Part shown: one piece after another, positions 19,725-27,921 of the stretch
How positions within the stretch are numbered: the first letter of the stretch is position 1
How the letters are laid out: each line of letters starts with the position of its first letter
NCBI RefSeq assembly: GCF_000427825.1
Contig: NZ_ATYT01000004.1
Coordinates: 85,399-149,398, forward strand
Source of the DNA: Thermocrispum municipale DSM 44069
GTDB taxonomy: Bacteria > Actinomycetota > Actinomycetes > Mycobacteriales > Pseudonocardiaceae
Length of the DNA: 64,000 nucleotides
Direction: 5' to 3'
Made by a program: the position numbers and the translations under genes
The notes under the pieces: model-generated
What the model was told of the DNA's origin: nothing
The model's database searches: none
Seen by the model: only the letters and a program-made list of their open reading frames with translations

Positions 19725-19757
19725 CTGGCCCGGATCCGGCTTCGCCGGCCGGGCCAG
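19725..19757 (+). terminator. sodA terminator hairpin
   Basis: CTGGCCCGG and CCGGGCCAG form a perfect 9-pair stem, and the enclosed CCGGC/GCCGG extends the structure. It begins 15 bases after the sodA stop. Confidence 0.75.
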
Positions 19758-19875
19758 TTGCCGTTTCGGCGGCATGATCTCCGGCACCCGGGGGCGGTAC
19801 TCGCCGGCCACTGTCTGCGTGGCCGGCATCACCACCATCCGTGCCGACATCCGACCGGAGTATCATGCGGATGCG

Positions 19876-19955
19876 ACGAGGCCCCGTGGCGCTTGCTCCG
19901 CCACGGGGCCTTCGTGCGTTCCCGAACTGACTGCCGCTCCCACCACGAAGCGACG
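19876..19955 (-). ncRNA. Candidate iron-regulated small RNA (predicted)
   Basis: No protein gene follows the iron box on either strand, yet the minus strand shows a possible promoter (TTGCGC at 19985-19990, 17-base spacer, -10 AACCT-type hexamer TAACCT within the box). About 45 bases after the predicted start begins a perfect 13-pair hairpin (AGGCCCCGTGGCG, 7-base loop, complement). The unit would give an RNA of about 80 nt repressed by DtxR/IdeR when iron is plentiful, comparable in logic to mycobacterial MrsI or enterobacterial RyhB. This is a prediction from arrangement only; no similarity to a known RNA is claimed. Confidence 0.35.
19879..19911. terminator. Strong perfect hairpin between sodA and marR
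   Basis: AGGCCCCGTGGCG and CGCCACGGGGCCT form 13 uninterrupted pairs with a 7-base loop. It can end transcripts from sodA, from marR (reading leftward), or from a small RNA starting at the iron box. Confidence 0.65.
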
Positions 19956-19959
19956 AGAC

Positions 19960-19978
19960 TGAGGTTAGCCTAACCTCA
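19960..19978. promoter_or_regulatory. DtxR/IdeR iron box
   Basis: TGAGGTTAGCCTAACCTCA is an almost perfect 19-base palindrome and matches the IdeR/DtxR consensus (TTAGGTTAGSCTAACCTAA) at 17 of 19 positions. It lies beyond the 3' ends of both sodA and marR, so neither gene is its obvious target. Confidence 0.75.
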
Positions 19979-20020
19979 CCTACAGCGCAACACCGGGTCC
20001 CCGATCGTGCCAGGCTCGGC

Positions 20021-20458
20021 CTACGGTTCAGCCATTCGCTGGATCAGCTCCGCGGCCTGATCCAGGATCTTGCGCTCCTGCGGGGTCAACTTCGCCAGCT
20101 GCTCGTCCAGCCACGCCTCGCGCGCGGTGATGGTCGCGTTGACGTACTCCAAGCCTTGCCTGCTGAGCTCGACGATCGCCTGCCTGCCGTCGGTGGGGTG
20201 CGGTCGCCGGTCGACGTAGCCCATCTTCTCCAGCGCGGCGATCACCCGGGTCATCGACGGCGGCTGGACGCCCTCCTTGCCGGCGAGCTGCCCTGGCGTC
20301 ATCGGCCCGCACTTGTGCAAGGTCGACAGCGCGGACAGTTGCGTGAGCGTGACACCGGTAGGGGGGTTCTGCGCCCGCAGGCGCCTGCTGAGCCGGACGA
20401 CGGCCAACCGCAGGCGGGCAGCCAGCCCACGTTCACTGGTCCGCTGCACGGTGTCCAT
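20021..20458 (-). CDS. MarR-family transcriptional regulator
   Basis: 145 residues. A winged helix-turn-helix with MarR features: LTQLSALSTLHKCGPMTPGQLAGKEG, then VQPPSMTRVIAALEKMGYVDRR as the recognition helix and wing (HPTDGRQAIVELS). Helical dimerisation ends follow at both termini. Corresponds by position to Rv0880. It is divergent from the DUF2530 gene across about 75 bases, where its operator probably lies; the ligand is unknown. Confidence 0.9.
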   Translation of the reverse strand: MDTVQRTSERGLAARLRLAVVRLSRRLRAQNPPTGVTLTQLSALSTLHKCGPMTPGQLAGKEGVQPPSMTRVIAALEKMGYVDRRPHPTDGRQAIVELSRQGLEYVNATITAREAWLDEQLAKLTPQERKILDQAAELIQRMAEP

Positions 20459-20534
20459 TCCGTCAGCCTACCGAGTCGCGGCGGGCGATACGCAGGTCGG
20501 CGAGCCGATCGGCGACGTAGGTAGGCTGCGGGAC

Positions 20535-20828
20535 ATGACCACCGAGCGGGACACCGGGGGCGCGACCACCACGGATGGTCGGCGCACCCCGCCGGAACTG
20601 CCCAAGAGCCTGGTGGACCTGCTACCCCCGGTGATCATCGGCACGGTGCTGTGGGCGATCGCGCTCGCTGCCTCGCTGTTGCTGCGATACGTCGGTGGCG
20701 TCGACGTCGGGCTCTGGCCGCAGACGGCACTGGCCGGCGTGGCGCTCGGATTCATCGGAATGGGCATCGTGTCGTGGCAACGCCGAGCATCCCGGCGTGG
20801 CTCGCGCGGAGCTCAGCGCGGACTCTGA
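20535..20828 (+). CDS. DUF2530 small membrane protein
   Basis: 97 residues with a polar N-terminus, two membrane helices (about 33-52 and 60-80) and a basic tail. Matches the actinobacterial DUF2530 family in size and topology (Rv0879c position). Function unknown. Its 3' end overlaps the convergent DUF3027 gene by 16 bases. Confidence 0.75.
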   Translation: MTTERDTGGATTTDGRRTPPELPKSLVDLLPPVIIGTVLWAIALAASLLLRYVGGVDVGLWPQTALAGVALGFIGMGIVSWQRRASRRGSRGAQRGL

Positions 20829-21619
20829 CCGCCGTCGTCGGCACCCGTCGTCATCGGCACGACGTCCAGCTGTGAGTCGTCGTAGACCAGCTCGGCCACC
20901 GGCACACGCGAGCCGCGCTGCACCTTGATCTCCGAATGCGCACCGCAGCCGTACTCGACGTGCACGACATGGCCGTCGGCAGGCGAGTACTCGTTGCAGC
21001 ACACCCCGAACGCCGCGCGCAGCGCACCCGACAACGGGTAGTAGAAGCCGCACGTGCCGCAGCTCTCCCGGACGCTGCGGGCCATGTCCGAGCGCGGGCC
21101 GAACTCCCCGGAACGCCAGCGCGCCGCGGCCTGCATCCTGCCCTCGTACGACAGCACCCGCTGGCGACCGAGGCCGACCTCGCGCGCCACTTCCTCGAAC
21201 GCCGGATCCGGATGGTGCAGGTAGCCCGGCACGAGTCGCTCGTCGTTGGGGTCGGCCGGGAGCAGGTCGCCGATGCCCAGGTCACCCGGCCGGACTCGCC
21301 TCTCCCACGGCACCCACGGCTTCGCGACCAGCGCGTCCGGGCCGGGCCGCAGCACCGCTTCGCTGACCGTGACCGGCAAGCCCTCACCCGCCGACGCCAG
21401 CGTGATCTCCCAGAACCAGCCCCGGTAGCCGGGAACGTGGGCGTCGAACCGGTACGTCACCGCAGCGTGGTCCTCGATGACCTGGTCCACGTAGTCACCG
21501 ACCGCCGAGGCGTCGTATCCGCGCTCCTCCGCCTCCTCGAGGGCGACGGCGCGGGCCGTCTCGACCGCGTCCAGCAACTCCGGTGCCGGGCGCGGCGGTG
21601 CCTCGGTCGCGGTAGTCAT
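20813..21619 (-). CDS. DUF3027 family protein
   Basis: 268 residues from the ATG of MTTATEAPPRP. The frame stays open for over 1 kb upstream, but that stretch lies opposite the cyclotransferase gene and is a shadow. The conserved core runs from RAVALEEAEERGYDASAVGDYV, through HVPGYRGWFWEITLA, to a cysteine cluster (SCGTCGFYYPL, VCCNEYSPADG, EYGCGAHSE) that suggests a zinc or iron site. DUF3027 occurs throughout actinobacteria; its function is unknown. Divergent from the next gene with only 42 bases between starts. Confidence 0.85.
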   Translation of the reverse strand: MTTATEAPPRPAPELLDAVETARAVALEEAEERGYDASAVGDYVDQVIEDHAAVTYRFDAHVPGYRGWFWEITLASAGEGLPVTVSEAVLRPGPDALVAKPWVPWERRVRPGDLGIGDLLPADPNDERLVPGYLHHPDPAFEEVAREVGLGRQRVLSYEGRMQAAARWRSGEFGPRSDMARSVRESCGTCGFYYPLSGALRAAFGVCCNEYSPADGHVVHVEYGCGAHSEIKVQRGSRVPVAELVYDDSQLDVVPMTTGADDGGQSPR

Positions 21620-21661
21620 GGGCTCGAGAATAGACGTCGAGGGATCTGGCACGCTGGGCCG

Positions 21662-22546
21662 GTGCACCGCGGACGTCGTCTCCCCCGACTGCTCGGGCTC
21701 GGCACCCCCTTGCGGTTCCGGCGCGCGTGCCGCAGCAGGCTCGGCGTGGTACTGGCCGTGCTCGGGTGCATGACCGTGCTCGCCTGCGAACCGGGCGATC
21801 CGCGCGCGGATGGCGGGCGGGACCCGCTCGTCGCGCAACAGCCGCCCGAGCGCCTGCGCGTACAGGTCCTTGAAACGCTTCGACATGATCGGAACGCTTT
21901 CACACAGGGGTTGGAGATCGCGCGCGGGACACTGTACGAGGGCACCGGCCTCGAGGGCCAGTCCTATGTCCGTGCGATCGATCTGACGACCGGCAAGGAA
22001 CGACGCCGCATCTTGCTGCCCTCGTCGATGTTCGGGGAAGGGATCACCATCACCGACACCGACCTGTGGCAGCTTACCTGGAAGGACGGGGTGGCCTTCC
22101 GTCGCGATCCACGCACGTTGGAAGAGCGCGAACGGATCAGGTACGCGGGCGAAGGCTGGGGCATCTGCCACCAGCCGGAGGCCGAGCGACTGGTGATGAG
22201 CGACGGCTCCGACGTGCTGACTTTCCGCGACCCGAAGACGTTCGAGACGATCGGCCGCGTGCGGGTCCGCTCCGGGAGCGGGCCGGTGGACGAGCTGAAC
22301 GAGCTGGAGTGCGTCGACGACGTCGTCTACGCCAATGTCTGGCAGACCGACACGATCCTGCGTATCGATCCCGACGAAGGGGTCGTCACCGGGGAGATCG
22401 ACGCTTCCGGGTTGCTGCAGCCGGACGAACGGGACGAGGCGGACGTGCTCAACGGCATCGCGGCCATCCCGGGCACCGACGCGTTCTTCATCACCGGGAA
22501 ACTGTGGCCGAAGACGTTTCGGGTTCGGTTCGTTCCGGATAACTAG
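21662..22546 (+). CDS. Glutaminyl-peptide cyclotransferase-like lipoprotein
   Basis: 294 residues from a GTG. The N-terminus has a basic region, a hydrophobic stretch and lipobox VLAC, so it is exported and lipid-anchored. The rest is a five-bladed beta-propeller of the plant-type glutamine cyclotransferase family (PF05096): HDRNAFTQGLEI, LYEGTGLEGQS, WQLTWKDG, ELNELECVDDVVYANVW, VLNGIAAIPG and FITGKLWPKTFRV. It would convert N-terminal Gln of exported proteins to pyroglutamate. Confidence 0.88.
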   Translation: MHRGRRLPRLLGLGTPLRFRRACRSRLGVVLAVLGCMTVLACEPGDPRADGGRDPLVAQQPPERLRVQVLETLRHDRNAFTQGLEIARGTLYEGTGLEGQSYVRAIDLTTGKERRRILLPSSMFGEGITITDTDLWQLTWKDGVAFRRDPRTLEERERIRYAGEGWGICHQPEAERLVMSDGSDVLTFRDPKTFETIGRVRVRSGSGPVDELNELECVDDVVYANVWQTDTILRIDPDEGVVTGEIDASGLLQPDERDEADVLNGIAAIPGTDAFFITGKLWPKTFRVRFVPDN

Positions 22547-22646
22547 TCGCACCGGTGCGGGGCCACCGACAGTGTCCGAGACCACCCTGATTTTCACCTG
22601 ACCTTGCTGCGGGGTTTCGGGCACAACGCAGGGTTGTTGAGGCAGG

Positions 22647-24683
22647 ATGAGAAGGGTGATCGGTTCCGGTTCCGACGACAGGAAGGGCCCCTCGGTGTTC
22701 GGGGGCCGGACTCGTCGTGGCCGCAACAAGTCGGGCCGGAAGTGGACGCCCGAGCCGCAGGCCAAGCCCAGCGGGTTCGTGCCCCCGCCGACCAGGCGTT
22801 ATCCCGAGCCGCCGCGGCCCGAGCCGGAGCGGCCGCGCCACCCCGAGCCGCCGACCACCAAGGCACCGGAGCCCGAGCAGCCGCCGCGGATCACCGCAGA
22901 CCAGGCGTACACCGTCGAGCTGGAGCGCGAGCGGCGCGCCGACCGACCGGGACAGCAGCCGACCGAGCCGGGTGCGCGCGGCTTCGACCGGTACGGCACC
23001 GACGGCTATGTTCGTCCGCCCTCCTACCGGTCGCGTTCCGAGCCGCCACCGCGGCGGTACGAGGACCGGGGCTACCCGCCGCCGGGCTACGAGCCACGCG
23101 ACCGCGGGTACGACGACCGCGGCGGTTACCAGCGACCGGGTTACCGGGCGGCAGGCGGAGGCCAGGAACCACCGGGTGGCCCCAACCCACCGCAGGAAGG
23201 CCCGGCGGGTCCGGGCGGGCGGATGCCGAAGAAGCTCACCGTCACCAGGGTGGCCGCGATGCGCGGCCGCGAGCTGTCCGAGCGGGCCGTGCACCTGTTC
23301 CAGCGCGCGCACCGGGCCGACGGCGCCGACGAGTCCGGCCTGACGTCGCTGAGCTGGTCGCTGATGCTCAACTACGCCAGCGACGCGGCCTTGGCCGTCG
23401 CGCTGGCCAACACGTTGTTCTTCTCCGCAGCCAGCGCGGAGTCGAAGTGGAAGGTCGCGCTCTACCTGCTGATCACCATCGCGCCGTTCGCGGTCATCGC
23501 ACCGCTGATCGGGCCCGCGCTGGACAAGATCCAACGCGGCAGGCGGCTGGCGATGGCCGTGTCGTCCGCGGCGTCGGCGGTGGCGTGCATGGTCATCGCG
23601 GTCAACTTCGACACGTGGCTGCTCTACCCGGCAGCACTGGCCAAGATGGTGCTGTCGAAGTCGTACATGGTGCTCAAGTCCGCGGTCACGCCGCGCGTGG
23701 TGCCGCCGGAGATCACGCTGTCCAAGACCAATGCGCGGCTCACCGTGTTCGGCCTGGCCGCGGGTGGTGTCGGTGGCGCCATCGCCAGCTTGTTCAGCTG
23801 GATCGCAGGCTCACCCGGTGCGGCCTGGGTGGCCGCGGTGATCTGCGCGGTCGGGGCCGGGCAGGCGATGCGCATCCCGTCGTGGGTCGAGGTCACCGAG
23901 GGCGAGGTGCCCGCGACCCTGAACTCGCAAGCCATCCGGCGCAAGCCTGCGGGCAAGCAGCCGATCACCACCGGCGTGCTGGTCGCGCTGTGGGGTAACG
24001 GCACCATCCGGCTGCTGACCGGGTTCTTGATGTTGTTCGCCGCGTTCGCGGTCAAGGCCTCGGCGGAGCAGAACGACCAGGGGCCGTTCACCCAGCTGCT
24101 GCTGCTCGGCGTCATCGGTGCCGCGGCGGGCGCGGGTGGCTTCGTGGGCAACGCCATCGGCTCGCGGCTGCATCTGGGCAGCACGGATCAGGTCATCACG
24201 ATCGCCGTCGCCGTCACACTGACCTCGACCGTGCTGGCCACGCTGATGCCGGGGATCGCCACCGCCGCGATGGTCGGCCTCGTCGGGTCGACGTGCAGCG
24301 CTCTGGCCAAGATCAGCCTGGACGCGGTCATCCAGCACGACCTGCCCGAGGAGTCCCGCGCGTCCGCGTTCGGCCGCTCGGAGACCGTGCTGCAGATGGC
24401 CTGGTGTTTCGGCGGCGCGGTCGGCCTGCTGCTGCCGCCGACCTACTGGCTCGGCTTCCTGGTCGTCTCGATCATGCTGGTGGTCGGCCTTGTGCAGACG
24501 ATCCTGGTGCGCAAGGGCAGGACGATGCTGCCCGGCCGGGAGGTCTTCGCCCGGCGCAAGACGTCGTCCGGTGCGTCGGCGAAGCAGTCACCGGGTCCGT
24601 CCGCGGGCGAGGCGCCGCAGGCAGGCGCGTCCGGCGCCACACGGCAGCAGCGGCCGCGCACCACCAAGTGGACGCCCCAGTAG
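22647..24683 (+). CDS. MFS-type membrane protein with long disordered proline-rich N-terminus
   Basis: 678 residues. The first ~195 are disordered and full of Pro, Arg, Gly and Tyr (for example RPSYRSR-like and GYPPPGYEPRDRGYDDRGGY). A transporter domain follows, with about 11-12 helices starting near SLMLNYASDAALAVALANTLFF, and another disordered tail ends TTKWTPQ. Matches by position and layout the mycobacterial transporter Rv0876c. Substrate unknown. The DUF2771 lipoprotein gene starts 9 bases after it. Confidence 0.82.
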   Translation: MRRVIGSGSDDRKGPSVFGGRTRRGRNKSGRKWTPEPQAKPSGFVPPPTRRYPEPPRPEPERPRHPEPPTTKAPEPEQPPRITADQAYTVELERERRADRPGQQPTEPGARGFDRYGTDGYVRPPSYRSRSEPPPRRYEDRGYPPPGYEPRDRGYDDRGGYQRPGYRAAGGGQEPPGGPNPPQEGPAGPGGRMPKKLTVTRVAAMRGRELSERAVHLFQRAHRADGADESGLTSLSWSLMLNYASDAALAVALANTLFFSAASAESKWKVALYLLITIAPFAVIAPLIGPALDKIQRGRRLAMAVSSAASAVACMVIAVNFDTWLLYPAALAKMVLSKSYMVLKSAVTPRVVPPEITLSKTNARLTVFGLAAGGVGGAIASLFSWIAGSPGAAWVAAVICAVGAGQAMRIPSWVEVTEGEVPATLNSQAIRRKPAGKQPITTGVLVALWGNGTIRLLTGFLMLFAAFAVKASAEQNDQGPFTQLLLLGVIGAAAGAGGFVGNAIGSRLHLGSTDQVITIAVAVTLTSTVLATLMPGIATAAMVGLVGSTCSALAKISLDAVIQHDLPEESRASAFGRSETVLQMAWCFGGAVGLLLPPTYWLGFLVVSIMLVVGLVQTILVRKGRTMLPGREVFARRKTSSGASAKQSPGPSAGEAPQAGASGATRQQRPRTTKWTPQ

Positions 24684-24692
24684 AGTCGCGGC

Positions 24693-25151
24693 ATGCCACG
24701 ACGGATCCTCGCCGTGCTGCTCGCTGCCCTGGCCCTCGTCGCCGGCTGCTCGGCGCCCAGCCCTCCGGAAGTGACGGTCTACGCCGACGGGAAGGCTGTG
24801 CAGCTCGCGCCGGTGCAGTACTGCGACGTGCAGGTGACCGACTGCCAGGCCAACCCCCAGGCAGCAGGCACGTTGACGCTGCGGCCCGGCAAACCGATGC
24901 AGATCTCGGTGCCGCCGGACGTCGCCGACTCGCCGTGGGTGGTCTACGTGCAGACGGTCGACGCGCAGGGCAAGCCACAGCCCGTGCAGCGAACGTTCTT
25001 CGCCCCCGACGAGTCCTACGCCTACACCGCACGCCCCGCGCCCGGCCAGCGACTGCTCACCGTCGAGGTGCAGCAGGCAGGCGCCCGGTTCGACCAGAAC
25101 GGTGAGGTGCTCGCGCGCGGGGTGTGGTCGGTGCAGCTGCGCGGACGCTGA
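24693..25151 (+). CDS. DUF2771 lipoprotein
   Basis: 152 residues. A clear lipoprotein signal, MPRRILAVLLAALALVAGCS, with lipobox VAGC, is followed by an all-beta domain with two Cys in QYCDVQVTDCQAN (likely a disulfide). Fits DUF2771, which accompanies the upstream MFS gene in actinobacteria (Rv0875c position); probably co-transcribed. Function unknown. Ends 4 bases before the convergent cold-shock gene. Confidence 0.8.
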   Translation: MPRRILAVLLAALALVAGCSAPSPPEVTVYADGKAVQLAPVQYCDVQVTDCQANPQAAGTLTLRPGKPMQISVPPDVADSPWVVYVQTVDAQGKPQPVQRTFFAPDESYAYTARPAPGQRLLTVEVQQAGARFDQNGEVLARGVWSVQLRGR

Positions 25152-25155
25152 CGGC

Positions 25156-25551
25156 CTACGGATCCAGGTCGTCGGCCACCGCGCGCAGGACCTCGGCGAT
25201 GCGCTTGGAGTGGCGGCGGTCCGGGTAGCGGCCGCGACGCAGGTCGGGCTGCACTCGTGCTTCCAGCAGCTTGATCATGTCCTCGACCAGGCCGTGCAGC
25301 TCCTCGGCCGGGCGGCGGCGAGCCTCGGCGACGGACGGCGGCGGATCGATCAGACGCACCGACAGTGCCTGCGGGCCACGCCGACCGTCGGCAACGCCGA
25401 ACTCCAGGCGCTGCCCGGTCTTGAGCGTCTCGACGCCCCGCGGTAACGCCGATTTCCGGACATACACGTCCTCGCCTCCATCTTGGGAGACGAAACCGAA
25501 GCCCTTCTCCGCGTCGTACCACTTGACCCTGCCGGTCGGCACCGAACTCAC
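25156..25551 (-). CDS. Cold-shock-domain protein with C-terminal extension (CspB-like)
   Basis: 131 residues. The first ~67 form a cold-shock domain: [25 protein letters not shown] contains RNP1-type KGFGFV, but the RNP2 segment reads DVYVRKS rather than DVFVHFS, a change in two aromatic or basic RNA contacts. The remaining ~64 residues are a helical, charged extension ([39 protein letters not shown]). Mycobacterial Rv0871 has the same two-part form. The start is either of two GTG codons 9 bases apart; a hairpin lies 70 bases upstream in the leader. Confidence 0.88.
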   Translation of the reverse strand: MSSVPTGRVKWYDAEKGFGFVSQDGGEDVYVRKSALPRGVETLKTGQRLEFGVADGRRGPQALSVRLIDPPPSVAEARRRPAEELHGLVEDMIKLLEARVQPDLRRGRYPDRRHSKRIAEVLRAVADDLDP

Positions 25552-25620
25552 CGTTCCTTTTCCTGCTCGAGGGCGCGCGCAAACTCGTCGAGCACGCGCG
25601 CAAGCCTGCTCGCACGACGA

Positions 25621-25654
25621 ACGCGCACCGGGAGTCGAACCTCCCGACGCGCGT
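25621..25654 (-). promoter_or_regulatory. Large hairpin upstream of the cold-shock gene
   Basis: ACGCGC-AC-CGGGAG, loop TCGAAC, CTCCCG-AC-GCGCGT: two perfect 6-pair stems separated by a symmetric 2x2 internal loop. If the cold-shock promoter lies to its right, this folds in the 5' leader, where cold-shock messages often carry temperature-sensitive structure. It could alternatively be an isolated terminator. Confidence 0.4.
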
Positions 25655-25745
25655 CAAGTACAGCGTAGCGAGTTTATGTGGTGCGGCGCGAAGAATTCTC
25701 ACGCGGCTGCGGCATCCGACACAGTGCGCCGTAACCTGGGATCCC

Positions 25746-25961
25746 GTGACCGTTCAGTCCCGTAAACCGAACCGGCTTGTTCCCCTCGCGGTGGCGTGTT
25801 TCGTCGCGGGAATCCTCGGCGTGCTGGTGATCCTCGGGCTGTTCGCCGCCGGGCAGACCGAGCTGCCGTGGTGGCTGAACGTGGCCGCGATCGGCCTGAC
25901 GACGATCGGCTTCGCGCTGGGCCTTGTCGCGTTGGTCCGGGAGGCCCGACGGCGCGGCTAG
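25746..25961 (+). CDS. Small two-helix membrane protein
   Basis: 71 residues with membrane helices at about 12-34 and 43-63 and a basic RREARRRG-type end. No family recognised; a small membrane gene occurs at this place in mycobacteria (near Rv0870c). Its TAG is shared with the convergent DUF742 gene through a palindromic CTAG. Confidence 0.65.
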   Translation: MTVQSRKPNRLVPLAVACFVAGILGVLVILGLFAAGQTELPWWLNVAAIGLTTIGFALGLVALVREARRRG

Positions 25962-27001
25962 AGGTTGCGCAGGCCGCGCAGGACGCGCTCCATCAGCTCC
26001 AGTCCTGGGCCGTCGGCACCCGCGCCCGCTCGGTGGACGGTGAGCAGGTTCTCCTCGACCATCGTGCCGAGCAAGGCCTTGGCGGCGCCGAGCGGAACGG
26101 ACAGCATGGCCGCGATCTCGCTGACCGAGCGGGGTTCGTCGCACAGCGCAAGAACTTGCCGGTGTTCGTCCCGCACCACCTCGGTCGCCGCCTGAGGGTT
26201 GGCGCTGACCAGGGTCTCCATGGCGAACACGGGCGGGGCCGCGGTTTTGCCGCCGGTCCAGACGTAGGGACGCACCCAGCCGACGTCGTCCAGCTCGGGT
26301 TCCGCATCGGTAACCGCCTGCGCGGTCTGCGTGAGCTGGGCGTCCTCGAGCTGCTGTTCTTGGTCGGGCTCCGTGGCTTGCGGCTCGGGGTCACTCGGCT
26401 CTGCGGAGTCTTCGGCAGGTGTCGACTCAGTGGCGTCGCTGGATTGCTCGGAGGAGTCCGGTGTGGGATCAGAGGTCTCCCGCTCCGGTTCCCCGCCGGT
26501 CGACGCGGAGTCCTCGGACGCGTCGCTCACCGCGGTCTCGGGGAGCTCGTGCTCACGGTCTCGGTCACTCGGCGCGGGATCGTCCGCTGAGTCCCTCGCG
26601 GCAGCCTCGGATGCCCCTTGCTCGGGCTCGGCATCGCCAAGCTCGGAATCCTCAGCCGCGTCCGTCGCCATCGGGACCGCCGCCGTGCTCGCGGGCTGCG
26701 CCTCCGTCGCGGCGGCCCGGGCACGTTGTGCGCCATCGGGTTCGGCGTCCACGGCCGCGGCAGGCTCCTGCTCGCCGGCGTCCTCGGGGCCCTCGGCGGG
26801 CGGGACGACCTCGTCCGGCTCCTCCACCGGCCACGCGTGCTCGCCGTCCACCTGGTCGCTCGCTTCTTTCCGCTCCACGGTGGGCGTCGCAGCCTGCTCG
26901 TCCTTCACGTCGTCACGGTTCTCAACGGGCTCGGGGTCCTGCACGGCCACAGCGGCCTCACGGCGCCGGCCACGCCACCGAAAGGCGCTCATCGCCCGCA
27001 C
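25958..27001 (-). CDS. DUF742 protein with a long acidic N-terminal extension
   Basis: 347 residues. The C-terminal ~115 (VGWVRPYVWTGG... EHRQVLALCDEPRSVSEIAAML... LLGTMVEENLLTVHR) form a DUF742 winged-helix domain as in CvnC conservon proteins. The first ~215 are low-complexity and highly acidic (Glu, Asp, Ser, Pro, Ala). CvnC proteins are normally about 110-140 residues and sit beside a kinase, a roadblock protein and a GTPase; here none adjoins. The extension is unusual for the family. Role unknown; it could be a signalling adaptor. Confidence 0.8.
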   Translation of the reverse strand: MRAMSAFRWRGRRREAAVAVQDPEPVENRDDVKDEQAATPTVERKEASDQVDGEHAWPVEEPDEVVPPAEGPEDAGEQEPAAAVDAEPDGAQRARAAATEAQPASTAAVPMATDAAEDSELGDAEPEQGASEAAARDSADDPAPSDRDREHELPETAVSDASEDSASTGGEPERETSDPTPDSSEQSSDATESTPAEDSAEPSDPEPQATEPDQEQQLEDAQLTQTAQAVTDAEPELDDVGWVRPYVWTGGKTAAPPVFAMETLVSANPQAATEVVRDEHRQVLALCDEPRSVSEIAAMLSVPLGAAKALLGTMVEENLLTVHRAGAGADGPGLELMERVLRGLRNL

Positions 27002-27104
27002 CTCCCCGCAGCCGTCCGGACCGAGTAGTCAAGCCGACACTTTACGTGCCGACTCCACCGACCGCAGTCCACCTCCAGGGTGCAGAAATCCACACCACAG
27101 CGGG

Positions 27105-27914
27105 TCATTCGTCTTCGTCGTACGGCAGGGAGACCACCAGCATCGGCCCGCCGACGAACACCCCACCGTCGACGCCGAGCACCTTGCCCCCGGCGTACAA
27201 CAGCGGCTTGGTGATCTCCTCCGGCGCCACACCCATCTGGTCGGCGATCACGCTGTGCCCGTGCACGATGCGCGTGCCGCCCAGCCGCTGCAGCATCAGG
27301 TCGGCGACCTCGGGTCCGTCCGGCCCGCGGAACGCGTACCGCGTGGTCATGCGACGCCAGATCTCCCACCACTCGGTCAGGTCGTCATCGGCGAGGATCT
27401 CCCGCACGGCGTCGTTGATCGACTTCTCGTCGTCGCCCCACTCCAGGTACTCCGTGGTGTCGGAGTGCATCAGCAGGTGATCCTCGGCGTGCGCGATGAC
27501 CGGCCGGGTGGACAACCACTCCAGGTGCCGGTCGGTCAGGCCCTTGATGTCGTCGGGACGGCCGCCGTTGAGCAGCCAGCTCCGCGCGAAACTGCGCACA
27601 CCGAAATCCGACGGCACGGCGGTGTCACCGAACGCGTACATACCCAGCATGAGGATCTCGTGGTTGCCGAGCAGCGTGTCGACCGACCCGCCCGCGTCGG
27701 CGGCCTGGTCCACCAGATCCATCACCAGGTTGATGACACCGATGCCGTCCGGCCCACGATCGACGAAATCACCCAGGAACCACACCCGGGACTCGCCACC
27801 TGCCCACCGATCGTCGTCGTCGAGCAAACCGGCAGCGCGCAGCGCCGTGGCCAGCTCCTCCCGGTGGCCGTGCACATCGCCGACGACGTACGTGGGCCGC
27901 TCCCTGTCATCCAT
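27105..27914 (-). CDS. Calcineurin-like metallophosphatase
   Basis: 269 residues, ATG at MDDRERPTYVVGD. All motifs of the two-metal phosphoesterase fold are present: GDVHGH, GDFVDRGP, GNHE, and a late GHS. It resembles bacterial serine/threonine protein phosphatases and diadenosine-tetraphosphate hydrolases; the substrate is not decided. It starts 7 bases after modC on the same strand, so it is probably the last gene of the molybdate operon, an association I do not recognise as standard. Confidence 0.88.
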   Translation of the reverse strand: MDDRERPTYVVGDVHGHREELATALRAAGLLDDDDRWAGGESRVWFLGDFVDRGPDGIGVINLVMDLVDQAADAGGSVDTLLGNHEILMLGMYAFGDTAVPSDFGVRSFARSWLLNGGRPDDIKGLTDRHLEWLSTRPVIAHAEDHLLMHSDTTEYLEWGDDEKSINDAVREILADDDLTEWWEIWRRMTTRYAFRGPDGPEVADLMLQRLGGTRIVHGHSVIADQMGVAPEEITKPLLYAGGKVLGVDGGVFVGGPMLVVSLPYDEDE

Positions 27915-27921
27915 AGTTGAT

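Noticed and set aside
21620-22765. N-terminal extension of the DUF3027 frame by 380 codons
   Set aside because: It covers the opposite strand of the glutaminyl cyclotransferase gene; the conserved domain starts at the internal ATG.
25621-25654. tRNA T-arm-like sequence (GGTTCGACTCCC on the minus strand)
   Set aside because: The stem-loop has a 6-base loop instead of 7, and no D-arm, anticodon arm or matching acceptor stem can be placed within 75 bases. It is better explained as a hairpin.
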